Assembly (NCBI RefSeq): GCF_001652275.1
Contig: NZ_LVZK01000001.1
Coordinates: 1,302,001 to 1,366,000, forward strand
Length of the DNA stretch: 64,000 nt
Source: Peptidiphaga gingivicola
GTDB taxonomy: Bacteria; Actinomycetota; Actinomycetes; Actinomycetales; Actinomycetaceae
Direction: 5' to 3'
Part shown: positions 44,197 to 53,013 of the stretch, piece after piece
Position numbering within the stretch: position 1 is the first letter of the stretch
How the letters are laid out: each line of letters opens with the position of its first letter
Program-made: the position numbers and the translations under genes
Notes under the pieces: model-generated
Database searches by the model: none
What the model saw: only the letters and a program-made list of their open reading frames with translations
Told to the model about the DNA's origin: nothing

Positions 44197-46386
44197 TCAC
44201 GGATGCGCTGGCCTCTCGCTGTCTGGGATCGCCGCCATTTCAGCCAGCCAGGCCCGTGCCGCGGCGTCGGAGGGCATGCGCCAGTCGCCGCGGGGAGAGA
44301 GCGTCCCTCCCGCGCTGACCTTCGGGCCGTTCGGCAGCGTCGAACGCTTGAACTGGTTCGAGAAGAATCGCTTGTAGAAGACTTCCATCCACTCTTTTAT
44401 CTCCCCGATTCCATAGCTGCGACGATCGGCCTCGGCTATGCCCTCCGGCCACGCTCCCTCGTCGGCGTCGCGCCACGAGTGCCAGGCGTAGAAAGCGATC
44501 TTCGAGGGGGCTAGCCCCCGGCGCAGAACGTAGAAGAGGGTGAAATCTTGGAGCTCGTAAGGGCCGATGACGGCCTGCGTCGACTGGATCTGCTCTCCGT
44601 CTTTGGCGGGGACGAGTTCGGGCGAAATCTCCGTGTCGAGAATGGAGCGCAGCGTGGCAGCGACGGAATCGTCGAACTGCCGGGACGATGTCACCCAGCG
44701 GACGAGGTGCTGTATGAGGGTTTTGGGGACGCCGGCGTTGACGTTGTAATGGCTCATGTGGTCGCCGACGCCGAACGTGCACCATCCGAGCGCGAGCTCG
44801 GACAAGTCGCCCGTTCCCAGGACGATGCCGCCGTTCGCGTTCGCCAGACGGAAGAGATAGTCGGTTCGCAAGCCCGCCTGGACGTTCTCGAAGGCGACGT
44901 CGTAGACTTCCTCGCCCCGCCCGAAGGGGTGGCCCATGTCTTTGAGCATTTGCAGGGCGGCGGGGCGAATGTCGATTTCCGAGAAAGTCACGCCCAGGCT
45001 TTTGCCCAGGGCGCGGGCGTTGGCCTTCGTCTTTTCAGAGGTAGCGAATCCGGGAAGGGTGTAGGCCAGGATGTCCTCCCGCGGCCTGCCCAGCTTGTCC
45101 ATCGCCTTGGCCGCGACGATGAGCGCGTGGGTTGAGTCGAGGCCGCCGGAGACTCCGATGACGATCTTTGGCCGGCCGATCGCCCGGAGCCGCTGGCACA
45201 GAGCGGAGACTTGGATGTTGTAGGCCTCGTAGCAGTCCTGGTGGAGCCTCGCGCTGTCCTCGGGGACGAAGGGGAACCGATGGACGGGGCGCATGAAGCC
45301 GACGTCGTCGGCGGTCGGGGAAAGGGTGAAATGCACCGTCCGGAAGGCGTCCCGATAGCGCTTCGCCTCGTCGCGCCAAGGGTCGTCGCGCCGTCCGATT
45401 CCCAGTGCGCGCCTGTTGTCGTCGAAGCTTCCCTGACGCTGCCTCTCCTGGCGAAGGAGGTCGAGGTCGACGTCGGCGATCGTAGCGTGCAGCCCCGTCG
45501 CGAAATGCGGCCCCGAGGCAAGCTTTCTTCCGAGCTCGTAAATCGCCGTTTGACCGTCCCAGGCAAGGTCGGTCGAGCTTTCGCCCTCGCCGTTGGCGGC
45601 GTAAACGTAGGCGGCGTTGCAACGAGAAGACGCCGATTGGATGAGCAGCTCGCGATCGGAGGCCCGCCCCACCGTAATGGGCGAGCCGGACAGGTTCAAC
45701 AAGAGTGAAGCGCCCGCCAGTGCGGCCCGCGCCGACGGCGGGACGGGAACCCACATGTCCTCGCAGACCTCGACGTGGAACGTCAGCCCTCGCACGTCCT
45801 CCGCCTCGAAAAGAAGGTCGGGTCCGAAGGGCACGGTTTCGGGAGGGACGCCGTACAAGGCGAGGCTGTCCGACGCCGCGAAGTCGCCTCCCACCTCGTC
45901 CGCGGCGAGCGTCGCGTCGATGACGGTGACCCCCGGCAGAGCGATCCTCTCGCCGGCGCACTCCTCGCCGGATGCGAAATGCCGCTTCTCGTAAAACTCG
46001 CGGTAGTCGGGAAGGTAGGACTTCGGAACGACCCCTAGGACGTGGCCGCGATGGATGACGGCTGCGCAGTTGAATACGCGGCCGCGGTGGACGAGGGGCG
46101 CGCCGACGACGATCACGGAGGCGATTGCGACGGAGGCCGCCCGAAGGTCTTCGAGCGCTTCGAGGGTGGCGTCAAGCAGCACGTCTTGGAGCAGAAGGTC
46201 CTCGATTGAGTATCCGGTCAGCCCGAGCTCCGGGAAGACTGCGACGGCCACGCCCTTTTCGGAGCATTCGCGAGCCAGCTCGGCCGTCCGCCGGGCGTTT
46301 TCGCGCGGATCGCCGATGGCGACGGGAAGCGTGCAGGCCGCTGTCCGGGCGAAACCGTGGGAGTAGATCGAGTAGAAGTTCTGCAT
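44197..46386 (-). CDS. nadE: Glutamine-dependent NAD+ synthetase
   Basis: 729 residues. The last step of NAD synthesis: it amidates deamido-NAD with ammonia from glutamine. The N-terminal nitrilase-type glutaminase has Glu in FPELGLTGYS, Lys in VPKSYLP and Cys in FHVEVCEDMWVP. The C-terminal synthetase has the ATP loop IGVSGGLDSTHALIVA and GTGDLSELALGWCTFGVGDH (split at about 560-580). Full-length bifunctional form. A CAGACT -10-like box lies 6 bases before the ATG on this strand. The gap 44020-44196 holds no gene. Confidence 0.96.
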   Translation of the reverse strand: MQNFYSIYSHGFARTAACTLPVAIGDPRENARRTAELARECSEKGVAVAVFPELGLTGYSIEDLLLQDVLLDATLEALEDLRAASVAIASVIVVGAPLVHRGRVFNCAAVIHRGHVLGVVPKSYLPDYREFYEKRHFASGEECAGERIALPGVTVIDATLAADEVGGDFAASDSLALYGVPPETVPFGPDLLFEAEDVRGLTFHVEVCEDMWVPVPPSARAALAGASLLLNLSGSPITVGRASDRELLIQSASSRCNAAYVYAANGEGESSTDLAWDGQTAIYELGRKLASGPHFATGLHATIADVDLDLLRQERQRQGSFDDNRRALGIGRRDDPWRDEAKRYRDAFRTVHFTLSPTADDVGFMRPVHRFPFVPEDSARLHQDCYEAYNIQVSALCQRLRAIGRPKIVIGVSGGLDSTHALIVAAKAMDKLGRPREDILAYTLPGFATSEKTKANARALGKSLGVTFSEIDIRPAALQMLKDMGHPFGRGEEVYDVAFENVQAGLRTDYLFRLANANGGIVLGTGDLSELALGWCTFGVGDHMSHYNVNAGVPKTLIQHLVRWVTSSRQFDDSVAATLRSILDTEISPELVPAKDGEQIQSTQAVIGPYELQDFTLFYVLRRGLAPSKIAFYAWHSWRDADEGAWPEGIAEADRRSYGIGEIKEWMEVFYKRFFSNQFKRSTLPNGPKVSAGGTLSPRGDWRMPSDAAARAWLAEMAAIPDSERPAHP

Positions 46387-46469
46387 GATACAAGTCTGCC
46401 AGACGGATCCGATGCAAAAGATCCGACGCCGAGGCGAGACGCTGAGTCAGGGCGGCCCTCAAGGGCGGC

Positions 46470-47357
46470 CTAGAATGGCCAGCTCCTCGGATCCTGAGGA
46501 AAAGAAGGGTCTTCGGGGAGCATGAGGTCCTCTCGCGGTATCCGCTCCCGGAACGTTTGGGCGAACTGCCGGGGCTCCGGCTCGTGCGCGTTCGGCGTAG
46601 ACTGCTGCGGAGATTGGCCAAGACCTTGCGGCGGAGCCGGCTCGTGCGGATGCTGCGGGCTCTGGGAAGAGAGCGAAGCAGGCGAGGCGGAAGGCGAAAG
46701 CGTCTGCTTCTCGAAGGAGGCCGGCATCGGAGGGACGGAGGATTCGATCGACGGGAAATCCGGGGGGAAAATCTCGGGTGTGAAAAGATACTGGAGACAG
46801 ACGCTGTAGAAAGCGGCAGAATCCTCGATCGAGGCCGAGGCCACCGGCTCTATGCCGGCGACGTATCGATTGAGGAGGGCGCCAATGATGAGTCCGACGC
46901 CGGAGGCGGCCCGCAGGCGCCTGTCGGGTCCGCCGAGCATCTTGGACACCGGGGTCACAACGGTTTCGTCGATCCACGTCCTGAAAACGTACATCGTCTC
47001 CTCCGAGCTGAGGAGCTGATGGATGAGGACCCGAGCGGCGTGATTGGCGTTCGTCTCCTCCCAGAGGGTGAAGATGACCCTGAAAACTCTCGATCCCGCG
47101 CCTTCAAGGGGCGTCATCTCTTTGAGGGCGGCCGCCACGGGGTCGGCCGGCAGCGACATCGCTGCGCGCAAAAGACCCGATTTTCCGCCAAAATAATATG
47201 AGACGAGGCTGGGGTCGACACCCGCCTCCTCGGCGATGCCGCGCACGGTGACAGAATTGAACTCGCGGGTGGAGAACTGCTCACGGGCAACCTCCATAAG
47301 GCGCGATCGTATTTCTCCGCGCACTCCTCGAGGTCCTCGAGCTACCCGCCGTGCCAT
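46470..47357 (-). CDS. TetR/AcrR-family regulator with Pro/Ser/Gln-rich tail
   Basis: 295 residues. The TetR helix-turn-helix lies at about 10-60 (SVTVRGIAEEAGVDPSLVSYYFGGKSGLL, read over two lines). A ligand-binding helical domain with a TetR_C-type segment (RIFTLWEETN-like VIFTLWEETNANHAARVL) follows to about 195. The last 95 residues are a low-complexity Pro/Ser/Glu/Gln tail (SPQHPHEPAPPQGLGQSPQQ) that TetR proteins do not normally have. ATG at 47357 is preceded by CAAAGT 6 bases up, possibly leaderless. The target is unknown; nadE is 84 bases downstream in the same direction. Confidence 0.85.
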   Translation of the reverse strand: MARRVARGPRGVRGEIRSRLMEVAREQFSTREFNSVTVRGIAEEAGVDPSLVSYYFGGKSGLLRAAMSLPADPVAAALKEMTPLEGAGSRVFRVIFTLWEETNANHAARVLIHQLLSSEETMYVFRTWIDETVVTPVSKMLGGPDRRLRAASGVGLIIGALLNRYVAGIEPVASASIEDSAAFYSVCLQYLFTPEIFPPDFPSIESSVPPMPASFEKQTLSPSASPASLSSQSPQHPHEPAPPQGLGQSPQQSTPNAHEPEPRQFAQTFRERIPREDLMLPEDPSFPQDPRSWPF

Positions 47358-47680
47358 ACCTTTACTTTGCGTCGTATTTTTACAAAAAGTGAGGGTCGTT
47401 AGTCCTAAATGACGCATTAAGGTGATGAATTTCAAAATTTTGTGAGGGGTAGTAAATAACAAAATCTAAATTCTGCACTTCTATTTCAGTTATAATTAAA
47501 AGTATTTTAACGTTGCCGAAAGCGGTCGTGCGTTTGCGGGGAGCCTTGAGGAACCTTGAGCCTTTCTCGATTGCATGCCGTGCAAAAAGAACGCAGCAGA
47601 TGCGTTGTTGCCCGGCGACGGTCGGCGTGCTCGCCGTCTGCCGGGAGGCCGTGCGTCTGGGAGGCCGTTTCTCGAAAGAG
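47358..47680. other. Intergenic region with an AT-rich patch
   Basis: About 320 bases between the TetR gene and the terminator of the ABC unit. Positions about 47400-47515 are strikingly AT-rich compared with the surroundings (for example TTCAGTTATAATTAAAAG). No gene is supportable. It may hold the TetR promoter. Confidence 0.5.
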
Positions 47681-47710
47681 GGGCCGCAGCGCCTCTCGGC
47701 GCTGCGGCCC
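47681..47710. terminator. Terminator hairpin of the ABC transporter unit
   Basis: A 13-bp perfect stem (GGGCCGCAGCGCC) with a 4-base loop, just past the permease gene. On the minus strand it is followed by CTCTTTC, a weak T-rich end. Confidence 0.75.
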
Positions 47711-47731
47711 GGCCAGTCGGTGCGCTCGCGG

Positions 47732-48673
47732 TCAGCGGCGAACCTGGATTCGTCGCACGCACAGCCATGCCACGGCCGCGTAGAAGACGATGGAGGCGAG
47801 GTCCGAAAGCACGCTGTAAAGCGGGAAGCCGCTCGCTCCGATGTGTTTGAAGGGCGCCACATATATGAGCGAGCCGTCCGAACCCACCGCCCTGAAGGTC
47901 CAGTTCAACGCGCCCCCTGCCGCTGAGACGACGAAGAGGGCTATTCCCACGACATACCCGGGGAAGCGGACGAAGGCCATGAAAATCCCATAGGCGGCTG
48001 CATACGCGCCGGCTATGGCGACCGTTGCCGCGAGGGCAAGGAACCAGAGGTTGGCCTCGTAGGTTCCGACCGCGCGGCCGGCGCGCGCTCCCGTCACTTT
48101 TATATTGCCGGAGAAGTCGCCGGCGATCAGCCCGTGGACCGCCGCTCCCGCCACGGCAAGCGCACCCGACGCGGCGGTTCCGAGGCCAAATGCCTTTGCG
48201 TGGGCGAGGAGGATAGAGCGGCGCGGGAATCCCGAGCTGAGGTAGGTCCGCGTCCTGACGGCGGCATACGCCCCCTGGACCACCGCCCCCACCATCAATG
48301 TGGCGAGCAGCACGGCGGTAACGATGACCGCGTATGAAATATTTTCAATTTCCGCGGCGAAGCTGCGGATTCTGTCGAGGTTTTCGGGAGAGATGCCAAG
48401 GTCGATTCGCCTTCCGTCGATGACGATCTGGTGCCTGCCGCCGTTTCTAAAAATCAGGTAGTCGTACTTTTCGAGAAAGAAGACGGCTGTCGCAGCGAGG
48501 GTGCCCAAGAACAAACCGACCCCGATCGCTATCGACATCATTCGTCCCTGGCGTCTCAAAATTAAGCGATTGACGGCGGTCTTCGCCCTGTCGGCTGCGA
48601 GGTTTTCGTCGTTGGCCATGGTCGTCGTGTTCGCGTTGCCGGTCATGGCCTGCGCGTTTGCCTTGTCATTCAT
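47732..48673 (-). CDS. ABC transporter membrane subunit
   Basis: 313 residues. About six membrane helices, after a 45-residue cytoplasmic start rich in Asn/Ala/Thr. A large loop (about 70-105) lies between the first two helices (NGGRHQIVIDGRRIDLGI). It does not match a named permease family known to me, but it overlaps the ATPase gene by 8 bases, so it is the likely partner. Substrate unknown; YtrA-regulated transporters often export peptides or lipid-active compounds. The terminator lies right after it. Confidence 0.75.
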   Translation of the reverse strand: MNDKANAQAMTGNANTTTMANDENLAADRAKTAVNRLILRRQGRMMSIAIGVGLFLGTLAATAVFFLEKYDYLIFRNGGRHQIVIDGRRIDLGISPENLDRIRSFAAEIENISYAVIVTAVLLATLMVGAVVQGAYAAVRTRTYLSSGFPRRSILLAHAKAFGLGTAASGALAVAGAAVHGLIAGDFSGNIKVTGARAGRAVGTYEANLWFLALAATVAIAGAYAAAYGIFMAFVRFPGYVVGIALFVVSAAGGALNWTFRAVGSDGSLIYVAPFKHIGASGFPLYSVLSDLASIVFYAAVAWLCVRRIQVRR

Positions 48674-49448
48674 GGTCGCGTCCCTTCTGCAAGATTCTGT
48701 ATGCGGCTGCGGTGTTGGAAGAGAAGGTCATTTTCAGGAGGACGTCGGTCAGATGGGCCAGTTCGCCTCCGTCGGAGTACCTGGATCGGACGTCGTCGGC
48801 GTCTCCGCTTTCGACGATCCTCCCGTTGTCCATGAAAATGACCGAGTCGAGGAGGCTCTCGATCTCCTCGATCAGGTGCGAGGACAGAACGAGGGTGCGC
48901 GGATGCTTCGTGTAGTCCGCGAGAAGGCTCGTGTAAAAGACTTCCCGGGCGACGGCGTCCATTCCGAGGTGGACCTCGTCGAATATGGTGACCGGGCATC
49001 TGGAAGCCAGGCCCAGCAGCGCGTAGAGGCTCGAAAGCTGGCCGCGGGAGAGCCGCGAGGGCTTCTTTTTCACGTCGATGCCGAACGCCTCGATCAACTC
49101 GTTCGCGTAGTCGCGGTCCCAGTTGGGGCGCGACGCCTCCCAGAGCTCGAGGGTGCGCCGGGTCTTCTCGTCTTCAAATATGGGGGCCGAATCGCTGACG
49201 TAGCAGACGTTTGCCATGAGGCCGGGGTTCTCGTAGACGGGCTGCCCGTTTGCGCGGACGCTTCCGGACGTCGGATAGAGGAGGCCGGCCATGAGCATGG
49301 CGAGGGTTGACTTGCCGGAGCCGTTCCTACCGAGGAGGCCGGTGATCGACCCCGGTTCGATTCTGAAAGACGCATGGTCGACGACGTTCTGCGGGTGGCG
49401 CTCGTAGTGGAACGTCAGGTCGGCGACGTCGATGCCGAGGGGGTTCAT
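48666..49448 (-). CDS. ABC transporter ATP-binding protein
   Basis: 260 residues. Walker A GRNGSGKST (40-48), signature LSRGQLSSLYAL in place of LSGGQ, Walker B VTIFDEVHLGMD with the catalytic Glu, and the switch His in VLSSHLIEEIE. The altered signature and the BceA/CcmA-like VLSSHL ending place it among exporters. The ATG overlaps the gntR-like stop (ATGA), so regulator, ATPase and permease form one operon. Confidence 0.9.
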   Translation of the reverse strand: MNPLGIDVADLTFHYERHPQNVVDHASFRIEPGSITGLLGRNGSGKSTLAMLMAGLLYPTSGSVRANGQPVYENPGLMANVCYVSDSAPIFEDEKTRRTLELWEASRPNWDRDYANELIEAFGIDVKKKPSRLSRGQLSSLYALLGLASRCPVTIFDEVHLGMDAVAREVFYTSLLADYTKHPRTLVLSSHLIEEIESLLDSVIFMDNGRIVESGDADDVRSRYSDGGELAHLTDVLLKMTFSSNTAAAYRILQKGRDHE

Positions 49449-49855
49449 TGCTTCTCCTTTGTGAGTGTGTCCTTTGTGAGTGTGTCCTTTGTGAGTGTGG
49501 CGAGGCTGCTTGCCGCCATGTCGAGGATTTCGGGGGATGAAAGGCCCAGAGCGACGCCTTCGGCGAGGGCGGGCGTCAGGGTCTCGTCGGCGTAAGACTT
49601 CTGCCCGGACTCTTGCAGGCGCTCGTGCGCCCCCTCGGTGACGAACATGCCGATTCCCCTTCGCTTTTCGACGAGGTTCTCGTCAACGAGGAGCGCGAAG
49701 GCCTTGTTCGCCGTTGCAGGGTTGATGCGATAAGTGGTCGCGTATTGCGTTGTTGACATGAGCTGGTCTCCCGCCGCAAGAGCCCCCGTGAGGATGCTTC
49801 TGCGGATGTCGTTTGCGATCTGCAGGTAGATGGGATGCGAGTCGGAAAAACGCAT
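49445..49855 (-). CDS. GntR-family regulator, YtrA-like
   Basis: 136 residues. The short YtrA form: a winged helix at 1-70 (PIYLQIANDIRRSILTGALA, STTQYATTYRINPATANKAF, then ENLVEKRRGIGMFV) and a small C-terminal domain. YtrA-type repressors control the ABC genes that follow them. The start was set at 49855 because the inverted repeat at 49879-49902 would otherwise lie inside the gene, and AAGGAAG stands 8 bases before it; an ATG at 49885 is possible. The C-terminus is a threefold TLTKD repeat encoded by a 15-bp DNA repeat. Confidence 0.88.
   Translation of the reverse strand: MRFSDSHPIYLQIANDIRRSILTGALAAGDQLMSTTQYATTYRINPATANKAFALLVDENLVEKRRGIGMFVTEGAHERLQESGQKSYADETLTPALAEGVALGLSSPEILDMAASSLATLTKDTLTKDTLTKEKQ
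49456..49500 (-). repeat. Three-unit 15-bp tandem repeat in the regulator's 3' end
   Basis: Units of CCTTTGTGAGTGTGT (+ strand), the last with one change. They encode TLTKD repeated in frame at the C-terminus. Copy changes of whole units would alter protein length without a frameshift. Confidence 0.85.
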
Positions 49856-49878
49856 TGCCTCAACTTCCTTAGTTCTGC

Positions 49879-49902
49879 GGTTCATTACATGACTAATTAA
49901 CC
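49879..49902. promoter_or_regulatory. Operator-like inverted repeat of the gntR-ABC unit
   Basis: GGTTCATTA, 6 bases, TAATTAACC; 8 of 9 arm positions pair. It lies 24-47 bases before the regulator start. It is the expected autoregulatory site of the GntR/YtrA protein. Confidence 0.7.
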
Positions 49903-50121
49903 ATGGAACTGAAAGGATGTCAAGCCCGATTGAGCAATGTGCCTTGGCTGACCGGTTTTCCGCGAGGGCGCCTCGGCCCGCGAGAGCGCCTCGATCGGCG
50001 GCGACGCTCCTTTCTGGCTGCCGACGCTTCGCTTTGCCCTGGCGGTGGGGTAGCCTTGACGAGCGGCCGTCCCGCAAGGATTTCACGCACCTCGCGGGGC
50101 GCGGATCTCGCAAGGCGCACC

Positions 50122-50153
50122 TTGTAGAGCGCAAACTTTGTAGAGCGCAAACT
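50122..50153. repeat. Two-unit 16-bp tandem repeat
   Basis: TTGTAGAGCGCAAACT occurs twice in a row, followed by a partial third start (TTGCAAG). It lies in the 49903-50203 gap before the oxidoreductase gene, where I see no gene; the rest of that gap is GC-rich with no clear promoter. Confidence 0.7.
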
Positions 50154-50203
50154 TTGCAAGCCGCGCATCTCGCAACGAAGCGACACAAGCGAAAGGAAAG
50201 TCA

Positions 50204-51199
50204 ATGGCCAAGCCTCGCATCGGTTTGCTAGGCGTCGGACGCATCGGAATCATGCATGCGCGAATCCTGGCGCCGAAGGTCGAAAGCCTCGTCGTCGCCG
50301 ACGTCGTCCCCGAAAAGGCCCAGCGGGCGGCGGACGAACTGGGCGCCCAGGTCCGCTCCGTCGAGGACTTCTTCGATTCGGAAGATCTCGACGGCGTCGT
50401 CCTCGCCACGCCTACCGACGCCCACGCGCGCCACATCGAAGCCGCCGTCGGCCTGGGCGCCCCGATCTTCTGCGAAAAACCGGTGGCGCTCGACATCGCT
50501 TCGACGGAGAGGGCCAACGCTGCGGCCAAGTCCGCCGGGGTCCCCGTCCACATCGGCTTTCAACGCAGATTCGACGCCGCCTACGCCGCGGCCCGCGAAA
50601 GGCTCGCAGCCGGGGAGATCGGGGAGCTGCGGAGGGTCCACATGCACACTCTCGACCAAGCCCCCGCGGCTCGCGAGTTTCTCGCCGCCAGCGGCGGCAT
50701 CTTCACCGACTGCCTCATCCACGACTTCGACGCCCTTCGGTGGGTCACGGGCCGCGAAGTCGAAGAGGTCTTCGCCTTCGGCACGGATCTGGGGCTGCCC
50801 GATTTCGCCGACTTCTCCGACGTGTGCGAAACCGTCCTCGCGCTGCGTTTGACCGGCGGCGCGCTCGCCACCGCGCATTCCTCCCGCTTCAACGGCGCCG
50901 GGTACGACGTGCGCATGGAAGTGCACGGCACCGAGGGGACGGACGTCGTCGGCATGGATGAGCGCCTTCCGGTGCGATCGCTCGAACCCGGGGTCGCCTT
51001 CCCCTCGGGTGAGCCGTGGGTCGACTTCATCGCCCGCTTCGCCGCCTGCTACGAGCGAGAGCTCGAGGCCTTCCTCGACGTGGTCGCCGGAAAGGCCGAG
51101 GTCCCGTCCACGATCGACGACGCCGTCGCCTCCCTTCGCGTTGCCGAGGCCTGCGCGGCCTCGTGCAGGGAAGGCCGCCCGGTCAAGGTCGCGCGTTGA
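50204..51199 (+). CDS. Gfo/Idh/MocA-family oxidoreductase
   Basis: 331 residues. NAD(P)-dependent sugar or cyclitol dehydrogenase family. The Rossmann start is IGLLGVGRIGIMHARIL. The catalytic Lys is in FCEKPVALD. The active-site segment TDCLIHDFDALRWVTG carries the Asp and His of the family. It resembles inositol 2-dehydrogenase (IolG) and scyllo-inositol dehydrogenases, but the substrate cannot be fixed. GAAAGGAAAG precedes the ATG. Downstream is a sodium symporter in the same direction, so a transport-plus-oxidation unit is plausible. Confidence 0.9.
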   Translation: MAKPRIGLLGVGRIGIMHARILAPKVESLVVADVVPEKAQRAADELGAQVRSVEDFFDSEDLDGVVLATPTDAHARHIEAAVGLGAPIFCEKPVALDIASTERANAAAKSAGVPVHIGFQRRFDAAYAAARERLAAGEIGELRRVHMHTLDQAPAAREFLAASGGIFTDCLIHDFDALRWVTGREVEEVFAFGTDLGLPDFADFSDVCETVLALRLTGGALATAHSSRFNGAGYDVRMEVHGTEGTDVVGMDERLPVRSLEPGVAFPSGEPWVDFIARFAACYERELEAFLDVVAGKAEVPSTIDDAVASLRVAEACAASCREGRPVKVAR

Positions 51200-51297
51200 G
51201 CCCCGTTTGCTTCCGCGGTCTTCGGCGACGACGCCCTTTTCGCTGCTAACCTTTTCTCTATGCGTTCCACGGCGGCACGCTAGAAGGAGATCGATGA

Positions 51298-53001
51298 ATG
51301 GACCTACGGCTCGATGCGACGGCTTTTGACTACTCGTTCGTGGTCGTCTATCTGTTCTTCGTCATCGCCATCGGCGTTGTGACGAAACGCAAGGTCCTCA
51401 CGAGTGAGGACTACTTCCTCTCAGGGCGCTCGCTGCCCGCGTGGATCTGCGCGCTCGCCTTCCTTTCGGCCAACATCGGAGCAACAGAGCTTATCGGAAT
51501 GGCGGCCAACGGATCGCAGTATGGCTTGGCGACGGTTCACTATTACTGGATCGGCGCGGTTCCGGCGATGGTTTTCCTCGGGTTGATCATGATGCCCTTC
51601 TACTACGGTTCGAAGGTCCGATCCGTCCCCGAGTACCTCCGGCTCCGCTTCGACCGGCCCACCCACGTCTACCAGTCGGCGGTTTTCGCCATAGCGACGA
51701 TCCTCGTGGCCGGCATCAACCTCTTCGCCCTCGCGCTCCTCATCAACGTCCTCATCGGCTGGCCCCTGTGGGCCTCGATCATCGCCGCGGCCGGCGTCGT
51801 GCTCCTCTACACGACGATGGGCGGGCTGACCGCCACGATGTACAACGAGGTGCTGCAGTTCTTCGTCATCGTCGCCTTCCTCATTCCGCTCACCGTGGGC
51901 GGGCTCATCAGGGTCGGCGGCATCGACGGCCTTCTCGAGACGATCCGCACCCACGAGCTCCTCGGGGAAAACGGGCTGTCCGTGTGGGGCGGGACGGGGC
52001 TCGCCAACACGACCAACCCCTATGGAAACTGGATAGCGCTGCTGCTCGGAATGGGCTTCGTCAACTCCTTCGGATACTGGACCACCAACTTCACCGAGGT
52101 TCAGCGGGCCCTTTCGGCGAAAGACATGTCGGCCGCCCAGCGCACGCCGATCATCGCCGCGATCCCGAAGATGCTCCTTCCCGCGATCATCATCATGCCG
52201 GGCCTCATCGCCGCGGTTCTCATCCCCGAGCTTTCCAACGGCAAGCTTTCCCACAACGAGGCGCTGCCCGCCCTCATCGGGAAGGTCATGCCCACGGGGC
52301 TCGTGGGACTCGCACTCGCGGCGCTCATCGCGGCCTTCATGGCCGGAATGGCGGCAAACGTCTCGTCTTTCAACACGGTTGTGACCTACGACCTGTGGCA
52401 AACCTACATCCGCCCGGGCCGCAAAGACACCTACTATCTCCGCGTGGGCCGCAAACTCACGGTGGCCGGCGTCTTCATCGCCATCGGCGCCGCCTTCATC
52501 GCGGCGGAGTTCAACAACATCCAGGATTACATCCAGCTCCTGCAATCGATCTTCAGCGCCCCCCTCTTCGCCACCTTCGTCTTGGGCATGTTCTGGAAAC
52601 GCATGAGCGGGCCGGCCGGGCTGTGGGGCCTCGTCGCCGGAGCCGCGGGCGCGGCAGCCGTGCAGATCGGCTACCAAAACGGCTTCCTGGAGTTCAACTC
52701 CCAACAGGCAGCCTCCTTCACGGGGTCGGGGATGGCCTTCGTGTTCGACGTCGCCGTGTCCGTCCTCGTCACCCTTAGAACTTCGCCCAAGCCGGTCGAG
52801 GAATTGGACGGGCTCGTGTGGGGCCGCACGAAGATGCCGATCAAGAGAAGCATTCCCGCGCCAGACCTGCACAAGGTTGCGGTCAAGGCCGAGCGCGAGC
52901 GCCTGGAAGAGGGGCGCGGACTTGCCTGGTGGGAGAATCCGTGGCCGCTGGGCGCCGCCGTCGTGGCAGTTCTGGTTCTACTCAACATTTTCGTGGGATG
53001 A
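51298..53001 (+). CDS. Sodium:solute symporter (SSS family)
   Basis: 567 residues, about 13 membrane helices. SSS landmarks are the EDYFLSGRSLPAWICALAFL start (about 38-57), SANIGATELIGMAANG and the helix pair with the Na+-site segment AFMAGMAANVSSFNT. It resembles the SGLT/sialate/inositol type rather than the proline or pantothenate type. With the upstream dehydrogenase it may import a sugar or cyclitol. An AAGGAG site lies 8 bases before the ATG. The next gene begins 12 bases after its stop. Confidence 0.9.
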   Translation: MDLRLDATAFDYSFVVVYLFFVIAIGVVTKRKVLTSEDYFLSGRSLPAWICALAFLSANIGATELIGMAANGSQYGLATVHYYWIGAVPAMVFLGLIMMPFYYGSKVRSVPEYLRLRFDRPTHVYQSAVFAIATILVAGINLFALALLINVLIGWPLWASIIAAAGVVLLYTTMGGLTATMYNEVLQFFVIVAFLIPLTVGGLIRVGGIDGLLETIRTHELLGENGLSVWGGTGLANTTNPYGNWIALLLGMGFVNSFGYWTTNFTEVQRALSAKDMSAAQRTPIIAAIPKMLLPAIIIMPGLIAAVLIPELSNGKLSHNEALPALIGKVMPTGLVGLALAALIAAFMAGMAANVSSFNTVVTYDLWQTYIRPGRKDTYYLRVGRKLTVAGVFIAIGAAFIAAEFNNIQDYIQLLQSIFSAPLFATFVLGMFWKRMSGPAGLWGLVAGAAGAAAVQIGYQNGFLEFNSQQAASFTGSGMAFVFDVAVSVLVTLRTSPKPVEELDGLVWGRTKMPIKRSIPAPDLHKVAVKAERERLEEGRGLAWWENPWPLGAAVVAVLVLLNIFVG

Positions 53002-53013
53002 CGGAGGGAAACG

